From the NCBI GenBank assembly GCA_963837485.1, contig CAWINP010000018.1, forward strand, positions 248,001 through 312,000: a DNA stretch of 64,000 bases. The letters run 5' to 3'. The translations under genes were made by a program, and so were the position numbers. This document shows, in pieces, positions 1-8,200 of the stretch (positions within the stretch are counted from its first letter, which is position 1; each line of letters starts with the position of its first letter). Under the pieces are notes generated by a model. It had not been told where the DNA came from. It saw only the letters and a list, made by a program, of their open reading frames with translations, and made no database searches. Source of the stretch: Solirubrobacter sp963837485. Lineage in GTDB: Bacteria; Actinomycetota; Thermoleophilia; Solirubrobacterales; Solirubrobacteraceae.

Positions 1-16
1 TCCACCAGGGTAGCGC

Positions 17-709
17 GTGCAGCCGACGTTCGTAGGATGCACCGCCGTGGGAGATCACCTCATCGTCCTCTACTCCGCGGGGCGCGCCTGTCCCGGGTAC
101 GACCGCCACGAGGCACCGGCGATGCTGATGCACGGCACCTCGCTGGCGCGCGACACCGAGCACGGCCGCGCGGTCACCGCGCAGCTGACGCGCCGCCACG
201 ACACCCTCGAGGACGCGATCGACGCAGGGATCTTCGGGCTCAGCGCCGCCGACATACCCCGCGGCGTGCGCCGCCAGGCCCGCGCCGCGTGCGAGGACTA
301 CTTCTACAGCCGGCTCGGTTTGACGCCGGGCCACGAGCTGCGGCGGCCGGCCGCGCCCGACGGCGGGCTCGAGCTGCTGCCCGACGGGATGTACCGGGCG
401 CTGGAGGAGATCGTCGAGCTCGTCGTCGACGGCGACTACGAGGAGCTGCGCGAGGTCTCGCGTGACCGGCTGGAGGTCGAGGACATGCGCCGCCGCGTGG
501 AGGACGACTGCCCGGAGGCGCTCGTGCTGCCGCCGCGCGAGGTCTACCGCGTCGAGGCGATCGCCAAGGCCGACGACCCGAACGACGACGGCTGGAGCTA
601 CTTCCTCGACCTGTGGACGGACGAGGGCCCGGCACGGCTGCATCTCGAGGGCGAGCTCGAGGAGTCCGGCGGGCGCTTCGAGGCGACGCTCAACGACATC
701 GTGCCCTGA
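17..709 (+). CDS. Hypothetical acidic protein
   Basis: I do not recognise this 230-residue protein. An in-frame TAG lies just upstream at 11-13, so the frame opens at the GTG at 17; later GTG or ATG codons (GTG at 47, ATG at 122) could be the real start, and no strong ribosome binding site decides. The second half, from about residue 123, is rich in Glu and Asp with alternating hydrophobics and resembles a small compact alpha/beta domain. There is no signal peptide or membrane segment, so it is probably cytoplasmic. It is followed 17 bases later by the 727 gene on the same strand, and the two may be cotranscribed. That the frame is coding is supported by sustained G/C third positions; function is unknown. 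Confidence 0.6.
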   Translation: MQPTFVGCTAVGDHLIVLYSAGRACPGYDRHEAPAMLMHGTSLARDTEHGRAVTAQLTRRHDTLEDAIDAGIFGLSAADIPRGVRRQARAACEDYFYSRLGLTPGHELRRPAAPDGGLELLPDGMYRALEEIVELVVDGDYEELREVSRDRLEVEDMRRRVEDDCPEALVLPPREVYRVEAIAKADDPNDDGWSYFLDLWTDEGPARLHLEGELEESGGRFEATLNDIVP

Positions 710-726
710 GGCGCGATACTTCGCGA

Positions 727-1146
727 GTGGCCCAGCCCGCGCGGATCCTGATCCTGGCGCACCGCACGGCGGCGACGCCGCCGCTGCTGGCGGCCGTCCG
801 CGACCGCGCGACGCACGGTCGCTGCCGGTTCACGCTCGTCGTCCCCGACTCATCCGGGGAGTCCGAGGCCGAGGATGCCCGCGAGACGCTCGAGCTCGCG
901 ATCCCGCTGCTCGAGGACGCGGCCGGTGGACGCGTCGAGGGCTACATCGGCGAAGCCGACGCGTTCGCCGCCGCCCGCGCCGCCCACGAGCGCGAGCCGT
1001 TCGACGAAGCCATCATCTCGACGCTGCCGACGAACGTGTCGCGCTGGCTGCGCCTCGACCTGCCCGCGCGCGTCCGGCGCCTCGGGCTGCCGGTGACCGT
1101 GGTGACCCCCCGGCGGGTCGACCGCGAGTTCTTCAAGCTCGCGTGA
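727..1146 (+). CDS. UspA-like small protein
   Basis: This is a 139-residue protein beginning at the GTG at 727. It opens with a beta strand (ARILILAHRTA) followed by a helix, a second strand (FTLVVP), a helix-rich middle, and two more strand segments (EAIISTLP and LPVTVV). That order resembles the universal stress protein or related Rossmann-like folds, although the usual ATP-binding G-x2-G-x9-G(S/T) motif is not seen. It ends in a basic tail. It is short and cytoplasmic. The upstream gene ends 17 bases before, so an operon is plausible. The fold assignment is inference from strand/helix pattern only. Confidence 0.65.
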   Translation: MAQPARILILAHRTAATPPLLAAVRDRATHGRCRFTLVVPDSSGESEAEDARETLELAIPLLEDAAGGRVEGYIGEADAFAAARAAHEREPFDEAIISTLPTNVSRWLRLDLPARVRRLGLPVTVVTPRRVDREFFKLA

Positions 1147-1196
1147 CTACCAGCTGAACACAATTCGGGCCAAGGGCGCGCCTAGGGTCGCGGCCC

Positions 1197-2615
1197 ATGC
1201 GAAGACTCCTCCCGCTCCTCGCGGCCGCCGTGCTGCTCGGCGCCGCTCCGGCGTATGCACAGACCGACGGCGCCTCGACGCTCGCGGTGATCGGCGACGT
1301 TCCGTACGGCCCCGAGCAGATCGCCGGCTTCCCGACTGACGTCGCGGAGATCAATGCCGACCCGTCGGTCGGCCGCGTGGTCCACCTCGGCGACATCAAG
1401 GACGGCAGCTCGCGCTGCGACGACTCCTATTTCGCCGCGCGCCTCGCGGACTTCCAGAGGTTCACGGACTCCTTCATCTACACGCCCGGCGACAACGAGT
1501 GGACGGACTGCCACCGGGCGAACAACGGGGGCTATCTCCCGACCGAGCGGCTGGACGCCATCCGCCGCACGTTCTTCGCCGTGCACGGCCGCACGCTCGG
1601 CGCCGGCGCCGAGACGCTCGCCTACCAGTCCGACGCCTACCCGGAGAACGTCCGCTGGGCGCAGTCCGGCGTCACGTTCGCGGTCGTGCATGTCGTGGGG
1701 TCCGACGACGACCAGGCGGCGTGGTTCGGAGACCGCGTCGTCAACGGCCAGCGCGTGCCCGAGACGGCTCAGGAGCACGACCTGCGCGTGCAGGAGTACA
1801 CGGCGCGGCAGGCGGCCACGCTCGCATGGATCGACGCGACCTTCGACGCGGCAGAGCGCGACGGCTCCGCGGCGGTGGCGCTCGGCATGCAGGCCAACAT
1901 GGGCAACCAGGCGGCGTTCGCCCCGATCAAGGCCAAGATCGCCGACCGTGCCACGCGCTTCGCCAAGCCCGTGCTGCTGATGCAGGGCGACTCGCACCTG
2001 TTCCTCGTCGACCGGCCCGCCGGGATGCCCGCCAACGTCACCCGCTTCGTCGTGCAGGGCTCGACGAACGAGCCGCGCCTGTGGCTGCGGCTGCACGTCG
2101 ACGGCAGCGCGGCTCAGCCGCTCTCGTGCGAGAACGTCCAGTACCGCACCGGCGCGGTGACCCCGTGCCCGGCGCCGCTGGCCCCGATCGCCACCGCCAA
2201 GCAGACCGTCGGCGGCGCCGTCGCCGCCACGCTCAACCTGACGCTCGGCGCGCCGGCCGGCTTCGGCGCGTTCGTCCCCGGCGTGGCGGCCGACTACACG
2301 GCCTCGACGACCGCCGCGGTGACCAGCAGCGCCGGCGACGCGACGCTCAGCGTCGCCGACCCGAGCTCCACCCACACCGGCCACCTGGTCAACGGCGAGT
2401 ACTTCCTGCCGCGGGCGCTCCAGGCGGCGGCCGGCGGCACGCCTGCCGACGTCGGCGGCGCCACGAACCCGACCATGCTGCGCACCTACGGCGGCCCGGT
2501 CTCGAATGACGTGACGGCGCTCTCGTTCCGCCAGGCGATCGGCGCGGGCGACGCGCTGCGCACCGGCACCTACGCGAAGACCCTCACCTTCACGCTCTCC
2601 ACCACGACCCCGTAG
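1197..2615 (+). CDS. Secreted metallophosphoesterase-like protein
   Basis: This 472-residue protein starts with a signal peptide (residues 1-22, ending APAYAQ) and is probably exported. Residues 28-300 carry motifs of the calcineurin-like phosphoesterase fold: VIGDVPYG at 31-38, HLGDIKDG at 63-70, PGDNEWTDCH around 97-106, and QGDSHLF near 262. These supply the usual Asp, Asn and His metal ligands, although the first D-x-H motif is replaced by GDVP. The rest (about 320-472) looks like a beta-sandwich with Ala/Thr/Gly-rich strands, possibly for carbohydrate or surface binding. Homologues are common in Thermoleophilia and Streptomyces. The substrate cannot be told. No operon partner is evident: the next gene on this strand is far away. 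Confidence 0.8.
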   Translation: MRRLLPLLAAAVLLGAAPAYAQTDGASTLAVIGDVPYGPEQIAGFPTDVAEINADPSVGRVVHLGDIKDGSSRCDDSYFAARLADFQRFTDSFIYTPGDNEWTDCHRANNGGYLPTERLDAIRRTFFAVHGRTLGAGAETLAYQSDAYPENVRWAQSGVTFAVVHVVGSDDDQAAWFGDRVVNGQRVPETAQEHDLRVQEYTARQAATLAWIDATFDAAERDGSAAVALGMQANMGNQAAFAPIKAKIADRATRFAKPVLLMQGDSHLFLVDRPAGMPANVTRFVVQGSTNEPRLWLRLHVDGSAAQPLSCENVQYRTGAVTPCPAPLAPIATAKQTVGGAVAATLNLTLGAPAGFGAFVPGVAADYTASTTAAVTSSAGDATLSVADPSSTHTGHLVNGEYFLPRALQAAAGGTPADVGGATNPTMLRTYGGPVSNDVTALSFRQAIGAGDALRTGTYAKTLTFTLSTTTP

Positions 2616-2669
2616 CCGTCGACGTCACAACGAGTCCCTGCTCCGGCATGACGACACCAGCATCAACCG

Positions 2670-2797
2670 CTCGGCCGCGGGTCCTGTCCTCGTGGGACCC
2701 GGGTCGTCGGTCGACCAGCGCACTGTCTCACCGGGACGGATTGCCTGCCACTGTCGACGCGCCGACCCCCAACCGCCCACGAGGCCACCCGCGGGTG
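2670..2797. repeat. Inverted-repeat element, copy 1
   Basis: This 128-bp intergenic element shares a 40-bp block (2670-2709) with 30281-30320 without a mismatch, and its right arm (2761-2797) matches 30475-30510 with small changes. The arms are imperfect inverted repeats: CCTCGTGGG at 2688-2696 pairs with CCCACGAGG at 2776-2784, GGGTCG at 2701-2706 with CGACCC at 2763-2768, and CCGCGGG at 2675-2681 with CCCGCGG at 2788-2794. An inner hairpin (GTCTC, ACC, GGGAC) lies between them. It could be a small non-autonomous mobile element or a structured RNA; no coding sequence is apparent in it. Confidence 0.65.
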
Positions 2798-2878
2798 GAT
2801 CGGTCACACCAGAAACCCGCTACCTGTTGCATTCACGAACGCGCAAGCCAGATGCGAACATGCGTGCCGATCCGTTGC

Positions 2879-3091
2879 GTGTTCACTGTGGGCAGTGACG
2901 CGGGCTGGCCGACGGAAGTCTGGGCGCTCTTCGCGACGGAGGCGGAAGCGCGGCGTCACGCCGCCGCGGCGGCGTACGAATTCACGGTCTTTCCGCTACC
3001 TCGGTCTTGGGCACGTACGTTCGCCGCCGATGTGAGTGTCATGCGCGTCAGTAGACCTTGTTCACCGCGTAAAGCGCCTGCTCGTATGTGA
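2879..3091 (+). CDS. Possible small hypothetical protein
   Basis: This is a possible 70-residue frame from the GTG at 2879. Its middle (ALFATEAEARRHAAAA) resembles small actinobacterial proteins that carry an alternating strand-helix unit, but the last 15 residues overlap the 3' end of the convergent Ltp-domain gene and look random. There is no clear ribosome binding site. The frame also runs upstream through the repeat element, which argues that openness alone means little. I list it as a weak candidate only. Confidence 0.25.
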   Translation: MFTVGSDAGWPTEVWALFATEAEARRHAAAAAYEFTVFPLPRSWARTFAADVSVMRVSRPCSPRKAPARM

Positions 3092-3812
3092 ACCCCTCAC
3101 CCGCTGACGACGACAACTGCTCGATCAGCTCGTTCCTAGACATTGGCGACATATCCAGGTAGCCCCGCGCCGATTCGACAGCCTCCTTATTCCAGTCGGC
3201 ATCTACGTGATCCACCGCATACTGCGCCTCAGCCTGCGAGAACCCTTCGCCTGCCGAGGACGACAGTTGCTCATAGAGGCCCTGCTTGGAGAACCCCGAG
3301 AATGCGAGGTAGCTCTCCGCCGACTCCAAGGCCCTCCTGTTTGCGCGGCGCGCGGCCTTCTCTTGCCGGATCACGGCGCGCTCGGCGACGGTGAGTTCGC
3401 GCATGATCGTGGCCGTGGTGGAGGACTTCACGTAGCCCTTGCGGGTCGCCACGACGCGGAACTTGTTGTCGCCGTGCTTGGTCAGCGTGACCGGCAGCTC
3501 CCAGTGGCCGTGGCGAACCTCGACGGACTGACCCTTCACGCGGACGTCCGCGTTGGCCGGATCAACAGTGCCCTTGAGAACCACGTTGTCGCTATGGACG
3601 TTGAACGGGCCGGTGTAGTTGACGCTGACCTCGGGGTCGGGCGTGGGCTCCGGAGTGGATGTCTCCGCAGGCGTGGGCTCCGAAGGGCTGGCAGTGCTGG
3701 TTGTAGCGGAGCCTGACTTCGTCTGCCCCGCCTTCTCGTCCTTCCCGAACAGCACCCCCAAGACCGCGAGGCCCACCAAGGCGATCAACCCCCACTTCAA
3801 GAACGACTTCAT
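3048..3812 (-). CDS. Membrane-anchored Ltp-domain protein
   Basis: This 254-residue protein begins at the ATG at 3812 (MKSFLKWG). Residues 5-22 form one hydrophobic segment, so it is probably anchored in the membrane with the rest outside. A Ser/Thr/Pro/Glu-rich linker follows (about 28-60). Residues 60-125 look like a beta-sandwich of the glucodextranase-B type (VKGQSVEVRHGHWELPV). The C-terminus has two tandem Ltp repeats (about 160-254), each ending in EQLSSSAGEGF plus a helix; this repeat is known from actinobacterial and phage host-surface lipoproteins. The upstream PASTA-domain lipoprotein gene ends 8 bases before this start, so the two form an operon. A role at the cell surface is inferred. 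The longer upstream frame to 3878 overlaps that gene and is unlikely. Confidence 0.8.
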   Translation of the reverse strand: MKSFLKWGLIALVGLAVLGVLFGKDEKAGQTKSGSATTSTASPSEPTPAETSTPEPTPDPEVSVNYTGPFNVHSDNVVLKGTVDPANADVRVKGQSVEVRHGHWELPVTLTKHGDNKFRVVATRKGYVKSSTTATIMRELTVAERAVIRQEKAARRANRRALESAESYLAFSGFSKQGLYEQLSSSAGEGFSQAEAQYAVDHVDADWNKEAVESARGYLDMSPMSRNELIEQLSSSAGEGFTYEQALYAVNKVY

Positions 3813-3820
3813 GTTGTGGG

Positions 3821-4300
3821 TCAGCGCTCCTCGTCCTTGACGGCGTAGAGCATGATCTCGGTGTCCTCGGAAACGCACTTGCCGGCCGTCGGCCGCTGAC
3901 GGACAGTCGTCCAGTTACGGTCCAGGATCAGCATCCGCCCCTGCCCGGTCGCGTCCTCCTCCTGGAGCATGTACAGGCCGGCGGCCTGCATCGTGTCCTG
4001 CGCGAGCTGGTGGTCCTTGCCGACGACGTTGGGCACCTTCACGCAGTCCGAGCCGCGAGAAGAGCTTTCGTCCGGTGTGTCGGAGGCGGCCGGCTCGCTC
4101 GCCGTGCTGTCGTCGCTCTTCTCAACGCTCTTGGCGGCAGCAGCCGCAGACGGCTGCGCGTCGGCGGCCTTCTGTTCCGCGTCCTGGACACGCTGCTCCA
4201 AACGATCGACGTCCTGGGAGGACTGGTCCGCGGCGCCGCACCCGACCAGTGCCACAGCGGCCAGACCGGCGGCACACCACATCCTTGCGCGAACTCGCAT
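3821..4300 (-). CDS. PASTA-domain lipoprotein
   Basis: This 159-residue protein starts at the ATG at 4300. Its N-terminus is a lipoprotein signal peptide with the lipobox ALVGC, so Cys21 would be lipidated and the protein held on the outer face of the membrane. Residues 25-45 (DVDRLEQRVQDAEQKA) form a short coiled coil, then comes a Ser/Ala/Asp linker, then one PASTA domain (about 85-155, opening VPNVVGKDHQLAQDTMQAAG). PASTA domains bind peptidoglycan or beta-lactam-like ligands. Two Cys residues bracket the PASTA domain (SDCVKVP and GKCVSED) and could form a disulfide. It is the first gene of a pair with the Ltp-domain gene. An internal ATG at 4282 is a less likely start because it would shorten the signal peptide. 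Confidence 0.8.
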   Translation of the reverse strand: MRVRARMWCAAGLAAVALVGCGAADQSSQDVDRLEQRVQDAEQKAADAQPSAAAAAKSVEKSDDSTASEPAASDTPDESSSRGSDCVKVPNVVGKDHQLAQDTMQAAGLYMLQEEDATGQGRMLILDRNWTTVRQRPTAGKCVSEDTEIMLYAVKDEER

Positions 4301-4820
4301 TGCTTCCCCAGCTTCCTTGGTCGATGTCGACACGCCGACGACCTCCGTGCGACGGGGGACGTGAGGGCGCCCGGCCGACAACCTCCTAATCTGCACCTGC
4401 GGTTCGCGCAGGGCATCGGTGATAGACCGAACCGGCTGCGGAGAACTACGGCAAGTCAAGGATCCGATTCGGCGTGGAGCCGCTCCTTCGCGTTGTTGGA
4501 GCGGCGGGCAGAGTCGCTGGCTCACTGTCGCTTCCGCCTGCAGGGCTTCGCCTCTCGGCCGCGAGATCGTCCGGCCCATTTACGCGACGGCCTCTCGCGC
4601 GAAAGGAGCAGCGAGGCCGTTGCGCTGCGGCGCGCGATTGTCGCGGCGTCGCGTTCGAGCAGCCGATCTCGTCCTCACGGCGAAGACTGCGGCCGGAAGA
4701 CGGGCTTGGGACGTTCGCCTACCTCGACGACGCCCCGGAGCCAGGCGTGACCCCCTCGGGGCCTAGCGCCAGATCGTCTGGGACCTTGGAGAGGACGGTA
4801 CGGTCGCCGCCGCTCTCGAT
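4301..4820. other. Intergenic region without clear gene
   Basis: These 520 bases lie upstream of the minus-strand lipoprotein operon and should hold its promoter. All short open frames here have codon use and composition typical of chance frames in GC-rich DNA (long runs of Arg, Ala and Pro). I see no repeat shared with the rest of the window. Confidence 0.4.
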
Positions 4821-5162
4821 ATGAGCGCGCCCGGACATCCTCCCTACGCGCAGGAGCTTGGCTGGGCCCGACCGAGGCGGCGCTTTGTGCGAGCGGCGGC
4901 GCAAGTCGTCGTCCGCAACCCGTTCGTCCTCCGCGACGGGGTTCTCACGTACCCCCGTCCGCACGGCCGACATGCATTCAGGCTCTACTCAAGGGCACTC
5001 GGCGAGCGGCCATGGGAGCTGACCGGCGATATCGACGATGAAGCGGACGTCGCTTCGGACGGCCGCCTCATAGCCGCCGCTGTAGGAGCTCGCGGTGGTC
5101 CTCCAGACTGCGTCCTCGCCGCGCGCCTGCCGGTCCCGGAAACCCAGGACTGGTCGTGCTGA
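4821..5162 (+). CDS. Possible small hypothetical protein
   Basis: This is a 113-residue frame beginning with the ATG at 4821. The part from about residue 25 to 80 (VVVRNPFVLRDGVLTY, then FRLYSRALGERPWEL) has a less biased composition than surrounding chance frames and could form beta strands. It has no recognisable domain and no strong ribosome binding site. It stands alone between intergenic stretches. It may be a real small gene or a remnant; confidence is low. Confidence 0.3.
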   Translation: MSAPGHPPYAQELGWARPRRRFVRAAAQVVVRNPFVLRDGVLTYPRPHGRHAFRLYSRALGERPWELTGDIDDEADVASDGRLIAAAVGARGGPPDCVLAARLPVPETQDWSC

Positions 5163-5650
5163 GCCGACCCACTGACTCAACCCGGATCGCCCTGCGCCCG
5201 GGTACGCCGCGCGAGTGAATCCGGCGGGGCGCCCGTCTGGCTGCGTCGAGGTCCGGTCTTGGCCCTCGCGGCCAACGAGCTGTGGTGCGAGCGTCTAGCG
5301 ACGCGCGCGTCGAACCGCGCCATCTGCTCGAACGTGCGCATTCGTCCGAGCGCGCGGACGGCGGCCACGTGCAGCTCGCTATGTCGGGTTCGGGCGTCAC
5401 GATCCGCGGCCGTGGCGGCGGTGGCAGTGGCGGCGGCACGCCGAGCTCGTCGATGAGTTGCGGGCCACCTCACTCGCGGTAACTCGCCCCAAGCAGTCGC
5501 TCGAGACACTCACGCTCCCGCGCGCGAGTTCAGTCGTCCCGCGGGGGCGGGCGAGGTCGCGGGCCCACGAGGACAGGGTCCGCGGCCGCGCGGATCGGCC
5601 CGAGAATGACACACCACCGCTGCGGGGATATCGTCCGCCTGCAGAGGGCG
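5163..5650. other. Intergenic region without clear gene
   Basis: This stretch holds only short overlapping frames of low complexity, with runs of Ala, Arg and Gly. No repeat, RNA or operator was recognised. It ends at the leader of the B12-binding protein gene. Confidence 0.35.
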
Positions 5651-6307
5651 ATGGACGACTCGCCTGTCACCAAGCTCGGACGCGCGTACGCCGAGGCGCT
5701 GCTCTCCGGCGACGAGGTGGCGGCCGAGGTCGCGATCCGCGGGGCGCTGGAGGCCAAGATCAGCACGGCGCAGATCGACGAGCAGATCATCGCCCCCGCG
5801 ATGTGGCTGATCGGCGAGCTCTGGCAGCGGCGCGAGATCTCGGTCGCCGAGGAGCACATCGCGACGGAGATCTCGATGCGCGTGCTCGCGCTCCAGCGCG
5901 AGGCGCAGCGGCTCGCCGACTCGCGGCCCGAGCGGCTGGTGATGCTCGCGGCGCCGTCCGGAGAGCAGCACGTGGTCGCGCTCAAGATGGTCGGCAACCT
6001 GCTCCGCGAGGCGGGCTATGACGCCGTGATGGTCGGCGCCGACGTGCCCGCGCACGCGCTCGCCGAAGCCGCGCGGCGCCACCAGCCCGACGTGCTGTGC
6101 CTGAGCGCGACGATGCCCGGCGGCAGCGACCAGGTGCTGGTCTCCATCCACGAGGTCCAGCAGCTCGCGCCGGACACCGCCTTCATCGTCGGCGGCCGCG
6201 GCCTCACCTCGCGCGTGCACCAAGCACCGGGCATCACCGTCTGCGAGCGCGTGTCCAACGTGGTGGGCGCCGCCGACGCGCTGGTCAAGCGGGCGGATCT
6301 GAACTGA
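5651..6307 (+). CDS. Cobalamin-binding domain protein
   Basis: This 218-residue protein (from the ATG at 5651; an ATG at 5606 is also in frame) has the two-part layout of B12-binding proteins. A helical cap at about residues 8-85 includes MWLIGELWQRREISVAEEH, which matches the W-x-x-G...EH pattern of the B12-binding-2 helical domain of methionine synthase and CarH-type photoreceptors. A Rossmann domain then carries SGEQHVVALKMVGNLL, the position of the D-x-H-x-x-G loop, in which His would be the lower axial ligand to cobalt; here it reads E-x-H-x-x-A. No MerR DNA-binding domain or methyltransferase domain is fused. It could be a corrinoid shuttle or a light/B12 sensor partner. Its 3' end overlaps the convergent 6285 gene by 23 bases. 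Confidence 0.85.
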   Translation: MDDSPVTKLGRAYAEALLSGDEVAAEVAIRGALEAKISTAQIDEQIIAPAMWLIGELWQRREISVAEEHIATEISMRVLALQREAQRLADSRPERLVMLAAPSGEQHVVALKMVGNLLREAGYDAVMVGADVPAHALAEAARRHQPDVLCLSATMPGGSDQVLVSIHEVQQLAPDTAFIVGGRGLTSRVHQAPGITVCERVSNVVGAADALVKRADLN

Positions 6308-6704
6308 CGCGGACGCTCGCCGCGGCGGCGTGCAGGCGCCCGGCGACCAGCGCGCCGGACGGGCTGACGCGCTCCTCGACGACATCCGCGGCCAGCTCGA
6401 GATTGCGCGCGAGCTTCTCGAGCGGGAAGCCGCGCGCGCCGAGCACGCTGGCCAGCCAGGAGACCTCGCGCCCGAGGTCGGCGTAGCCCTGCGCATCGAG
6501 CGCCGCCCAGTGCAGGCAGTGCGCGGTGTCGTGGACCTCCCACGCGCGCGCCGCGTCGCCGTAGCGCTCGAGGTCCTCGGGGTACTCGGCGAAGTAGCGG
6601 TCCGCGACCGCCTCGGCGAGCGGGCCGAGCGCGATCCGGTGGCCGCCCAGCGTCGCGTGCGCCGGCGGCGGGAAGCCGGACGGCGGCGCGACGGGCCGGC
6701 TCAC
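6285..6704 (-). CDS. Conserved hypothetical protein
   Basis: This 139-residue protein has no family I can name. It is mainly helical and includes AWEVHDTAHCLHWAALDAQGYADLG at its centre, with three His residues that could bind metal. It lacks a signal peptide. Its start (ATG at 6704) overlaps the stop of the upstream monooxygenase-like gene by 4 bases, so the two are translationally coupled. Because related genes are often paired with small ABM-domain proteins, a shared redox or stress role is possible, but this is a guess from context. Confidence 0.65.
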   Translation of the reverse strand: MSRPVAPPSGFPPPAHATLGGHRIALGPLAEAVADRYFAEYPEDLERYGDAARAWEVHDTAHCLHWAALDAQGYADLGREVSWLASVLGARGFPLEKLARNLELAADVVEERVSPSGALVAGRLHAAAASVRVSSDPPA

Positions 6705-7009
6705 GTCGCCACCACCTCGTAGGTGTGCAGGTGCTCCAGCCGCTCGAGCCGGATCGCCGCCTGGAGCGCCGGGTCGATGCGCCCGTGGGAGACCTTGTGC
6801 GCGTCGCTGCGCATGTAGGCGGTGAACGCGGCGCGGTCGCGCCAGCGCGAGACCATCAGGACCTCCCCCGGGTCGCGGTCGGACCGCCAGACCTCGAGGT
6901 CGATGAAGCCCGCCGCGTCGTCCACGAGGTGCGCGCGGCGGCGGAAGGCGTCAACCAGCGCGTCGGACCCGGAGGCGGCAACGCGCAACCGAGACATCGA
7001 CACGTACAT
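6701..7009 (-). CDS. Antibiotic biosynthesis monooxygenase-like protein
   Basis: This 102-residue protein fits the ABM (dimeric alpha/beta barrel) fold. It has strand YVSMSRLRVA, helix ALVDAFRRRAHLVD, the hallmark GFIDLEVWRS strand, then GEVLMVSRWRDRAAFTAYMRSDAHK, where the W-x-D/S-x-x-A-F-x-x-x-x-x-S-x-x-H pattern is typical of the family, including heme-degrading monooxygenases of the IsdG/HmoA type. It would act in the cytoplasm as a dimer. It is the first gene of a pair with the 6285 gene (4-base overlap). The metE-like gene follows on the same strand after 35 bases, read from the next start downstream. Confidence 0.8.
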   Translation of the reverse strand: MYVSMSRLRVAASGSDALVDAFRRRAHLVDDAAGFIDLEVWRSDRDPGEVLMVSRWRDRAAFTAYMRSDAHKVSHGRIDPALQAAIRLERLEHLHTYEVVAT

Positions 7010-7044
7010 GACGTTCCGACATTACATCCGGGCTGCGCCGTCCG

Positions 7045-8169
7045 CTAGCCCCAGACCTCCTCGGCGACCTCCACGATCAGCCGCAGCTTCGCCGCCTCCT
7101 CGCCGATCGTGAGCCGGTTCCCCTCCTCCGTGGAGGAGAAGCCGCACTGTCCGGAGATGCACAGCTGATCGGCGTCGACGTACTTGGCCGCCTCCTCGAT
7201 CCGCCGCTTCAGGAGGTCCTTGGACTCCAGCGCCGGCCGCTTGGTGGTGACCAGGCCGAGCACGACCAGCTTCCCTGGCGGCACGAAGCGCAGCGGCTCG
7301 AACGTCCCGGAGCGCTCGTCGTCGTACTCGAGGAAGTAGCCGTCGACCTCGAGGTCGTTGAACAGCGCCTCGGCAACGAAGTCGTAGCCGCCCTCGGCCG
7401 CCCACATCGACTGGTTGTTGCCGCGGCACAGGTGCGTGGTGATCCTGAGATCGTCCGGCCGCCCCGCCAGCGCGCGGTTGATGTTGCGGATGTACTGCTC
7501 GTGCAGGTGCTCGGGGTCGCCGCCGATCGCGACGATGTGCTCGCGCTGCGCCGGGTCGTTGATGTAGGCGAGGCTGGTGTCGTCGAGCTGCAAGTAGCGG
7601 CAGCCGAGCTCGTAGACGCCGCGCCACTGCTCGTTGTAGGCCTTCGTCAGGTCGGTCCAGAACTGCTCGACGTCCGGATAGACGTCGTGGTCGATCGAAG
7701 AGTTGCCGCCGCGGTAGTGGACCATGCTCGGCGACGGGATCGTGAGCTTGGGCGTCTGCTCAGGGAACGCGTGGTCGCGCAGGAACGCGAACGCGTCGGC
7801 GAAGATCGTCTCGCGCAGCGCGACCTTGTCCGCCACCCGCATCGCCGGCGGCGCGTAGTCGTAGGTCCCCTCCTCGTTGTGGAACTGCACGTGCAGCGAC
7901 TCGCCCTCGACCTGCGTGATGCCGCCGAGCGAGTAGATGAAGTCCATGTGCCAGGAGGTGCGCCGCTGCTCGCCGTCGGTGACCGTCTGCAGCCCGGCGT
8001 CGCGCTGCAGCGCGATCACCTCGCGCACGGCGTCGTCCTCGACCTCACGGAGCGCGTCGCGGTCGATCCGGCCGGCCTTGAACTCCGCCCGCGCGGCGCG
8101 CAGGCGATCGGGTCGCAGGAGGCTGCCGACGTGATCGGCGCGGAACGGGGGACGCGTGCGCTGAGCCAT
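7045..8169 (-). CDS. MetE-like cobalamin-independent methyltransferase
   Basis: This 374-residue protein corresponds to the C-terminal catalytic half of cobalamin-independent methionine synthase, the single-domain form common in actinobacteria and archaea. It transfers a methyl group from a methylated pterin or other donor to a thiol. The zinc site is intact: THLCRG at 245-250 gives His246 and Cys248, and GQCGFSS gives Cys342, with an acidic ligand probably Glu281. DHVGSLLRP at 12-20 and TDGEQRR at 64-70 match the family N-terminus. The ATG at 8169 is preferred over the longer frame to 8457 because homology begins there. It is divergent from the SDR gene at 8201, with only 31 bases between start codons. 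Confidence 0.88.
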   Translation of the reverse strand: MAQRTRPPFRADHVGSLLRPDRLRAARAEFKAGRIDRDALREVEDDAVREVIALQRDAGLQTVTDGEQRRTSWHMDFIYSLGGITQVEGESLHVQFHNEEGTYDYAPPAMRVADKVALRETIFADAFAFLRDHAFPEQTPKLTIPSPSMVHYRGGNSSIDHDVYPDVEQFWTDLTKAYNEQWRGVYELGCRYLQLDDTSLAYINDPAQREHIVAIGGDPEHLHEQYIRNINRALAGRPDDLRITTHLCRGNNQSMWAAEGGYDFVAEALFNDLEVDGYFLEYDDERSGTFEPLRFVPPGKLVVLGLVTTKRPALESKDLLKRRIEEAAKYVDADQLCISGQCGFSSTEEGNRLTIGEEAAKLRLIVEVAEEVWG

Positions 8170-8200
8170 GTCCACACTGATACCGCGTACGGTGCCGCGC

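Noticed and set aside
2670..2710. tRNA or tRNA fragment in the inverted-repeat element
   Set aside because: The left arm looks a little like a T-arm, but no full cloverleaf or anticodon arm can be drawn.
8168..8200. Extended start for the SDR gene
   Set aside because: The in-frame ATG at 8168 overlaps the start of the divergent MetE-like gene and adds residues with no family match; the ATG at 8201 fits the fold.
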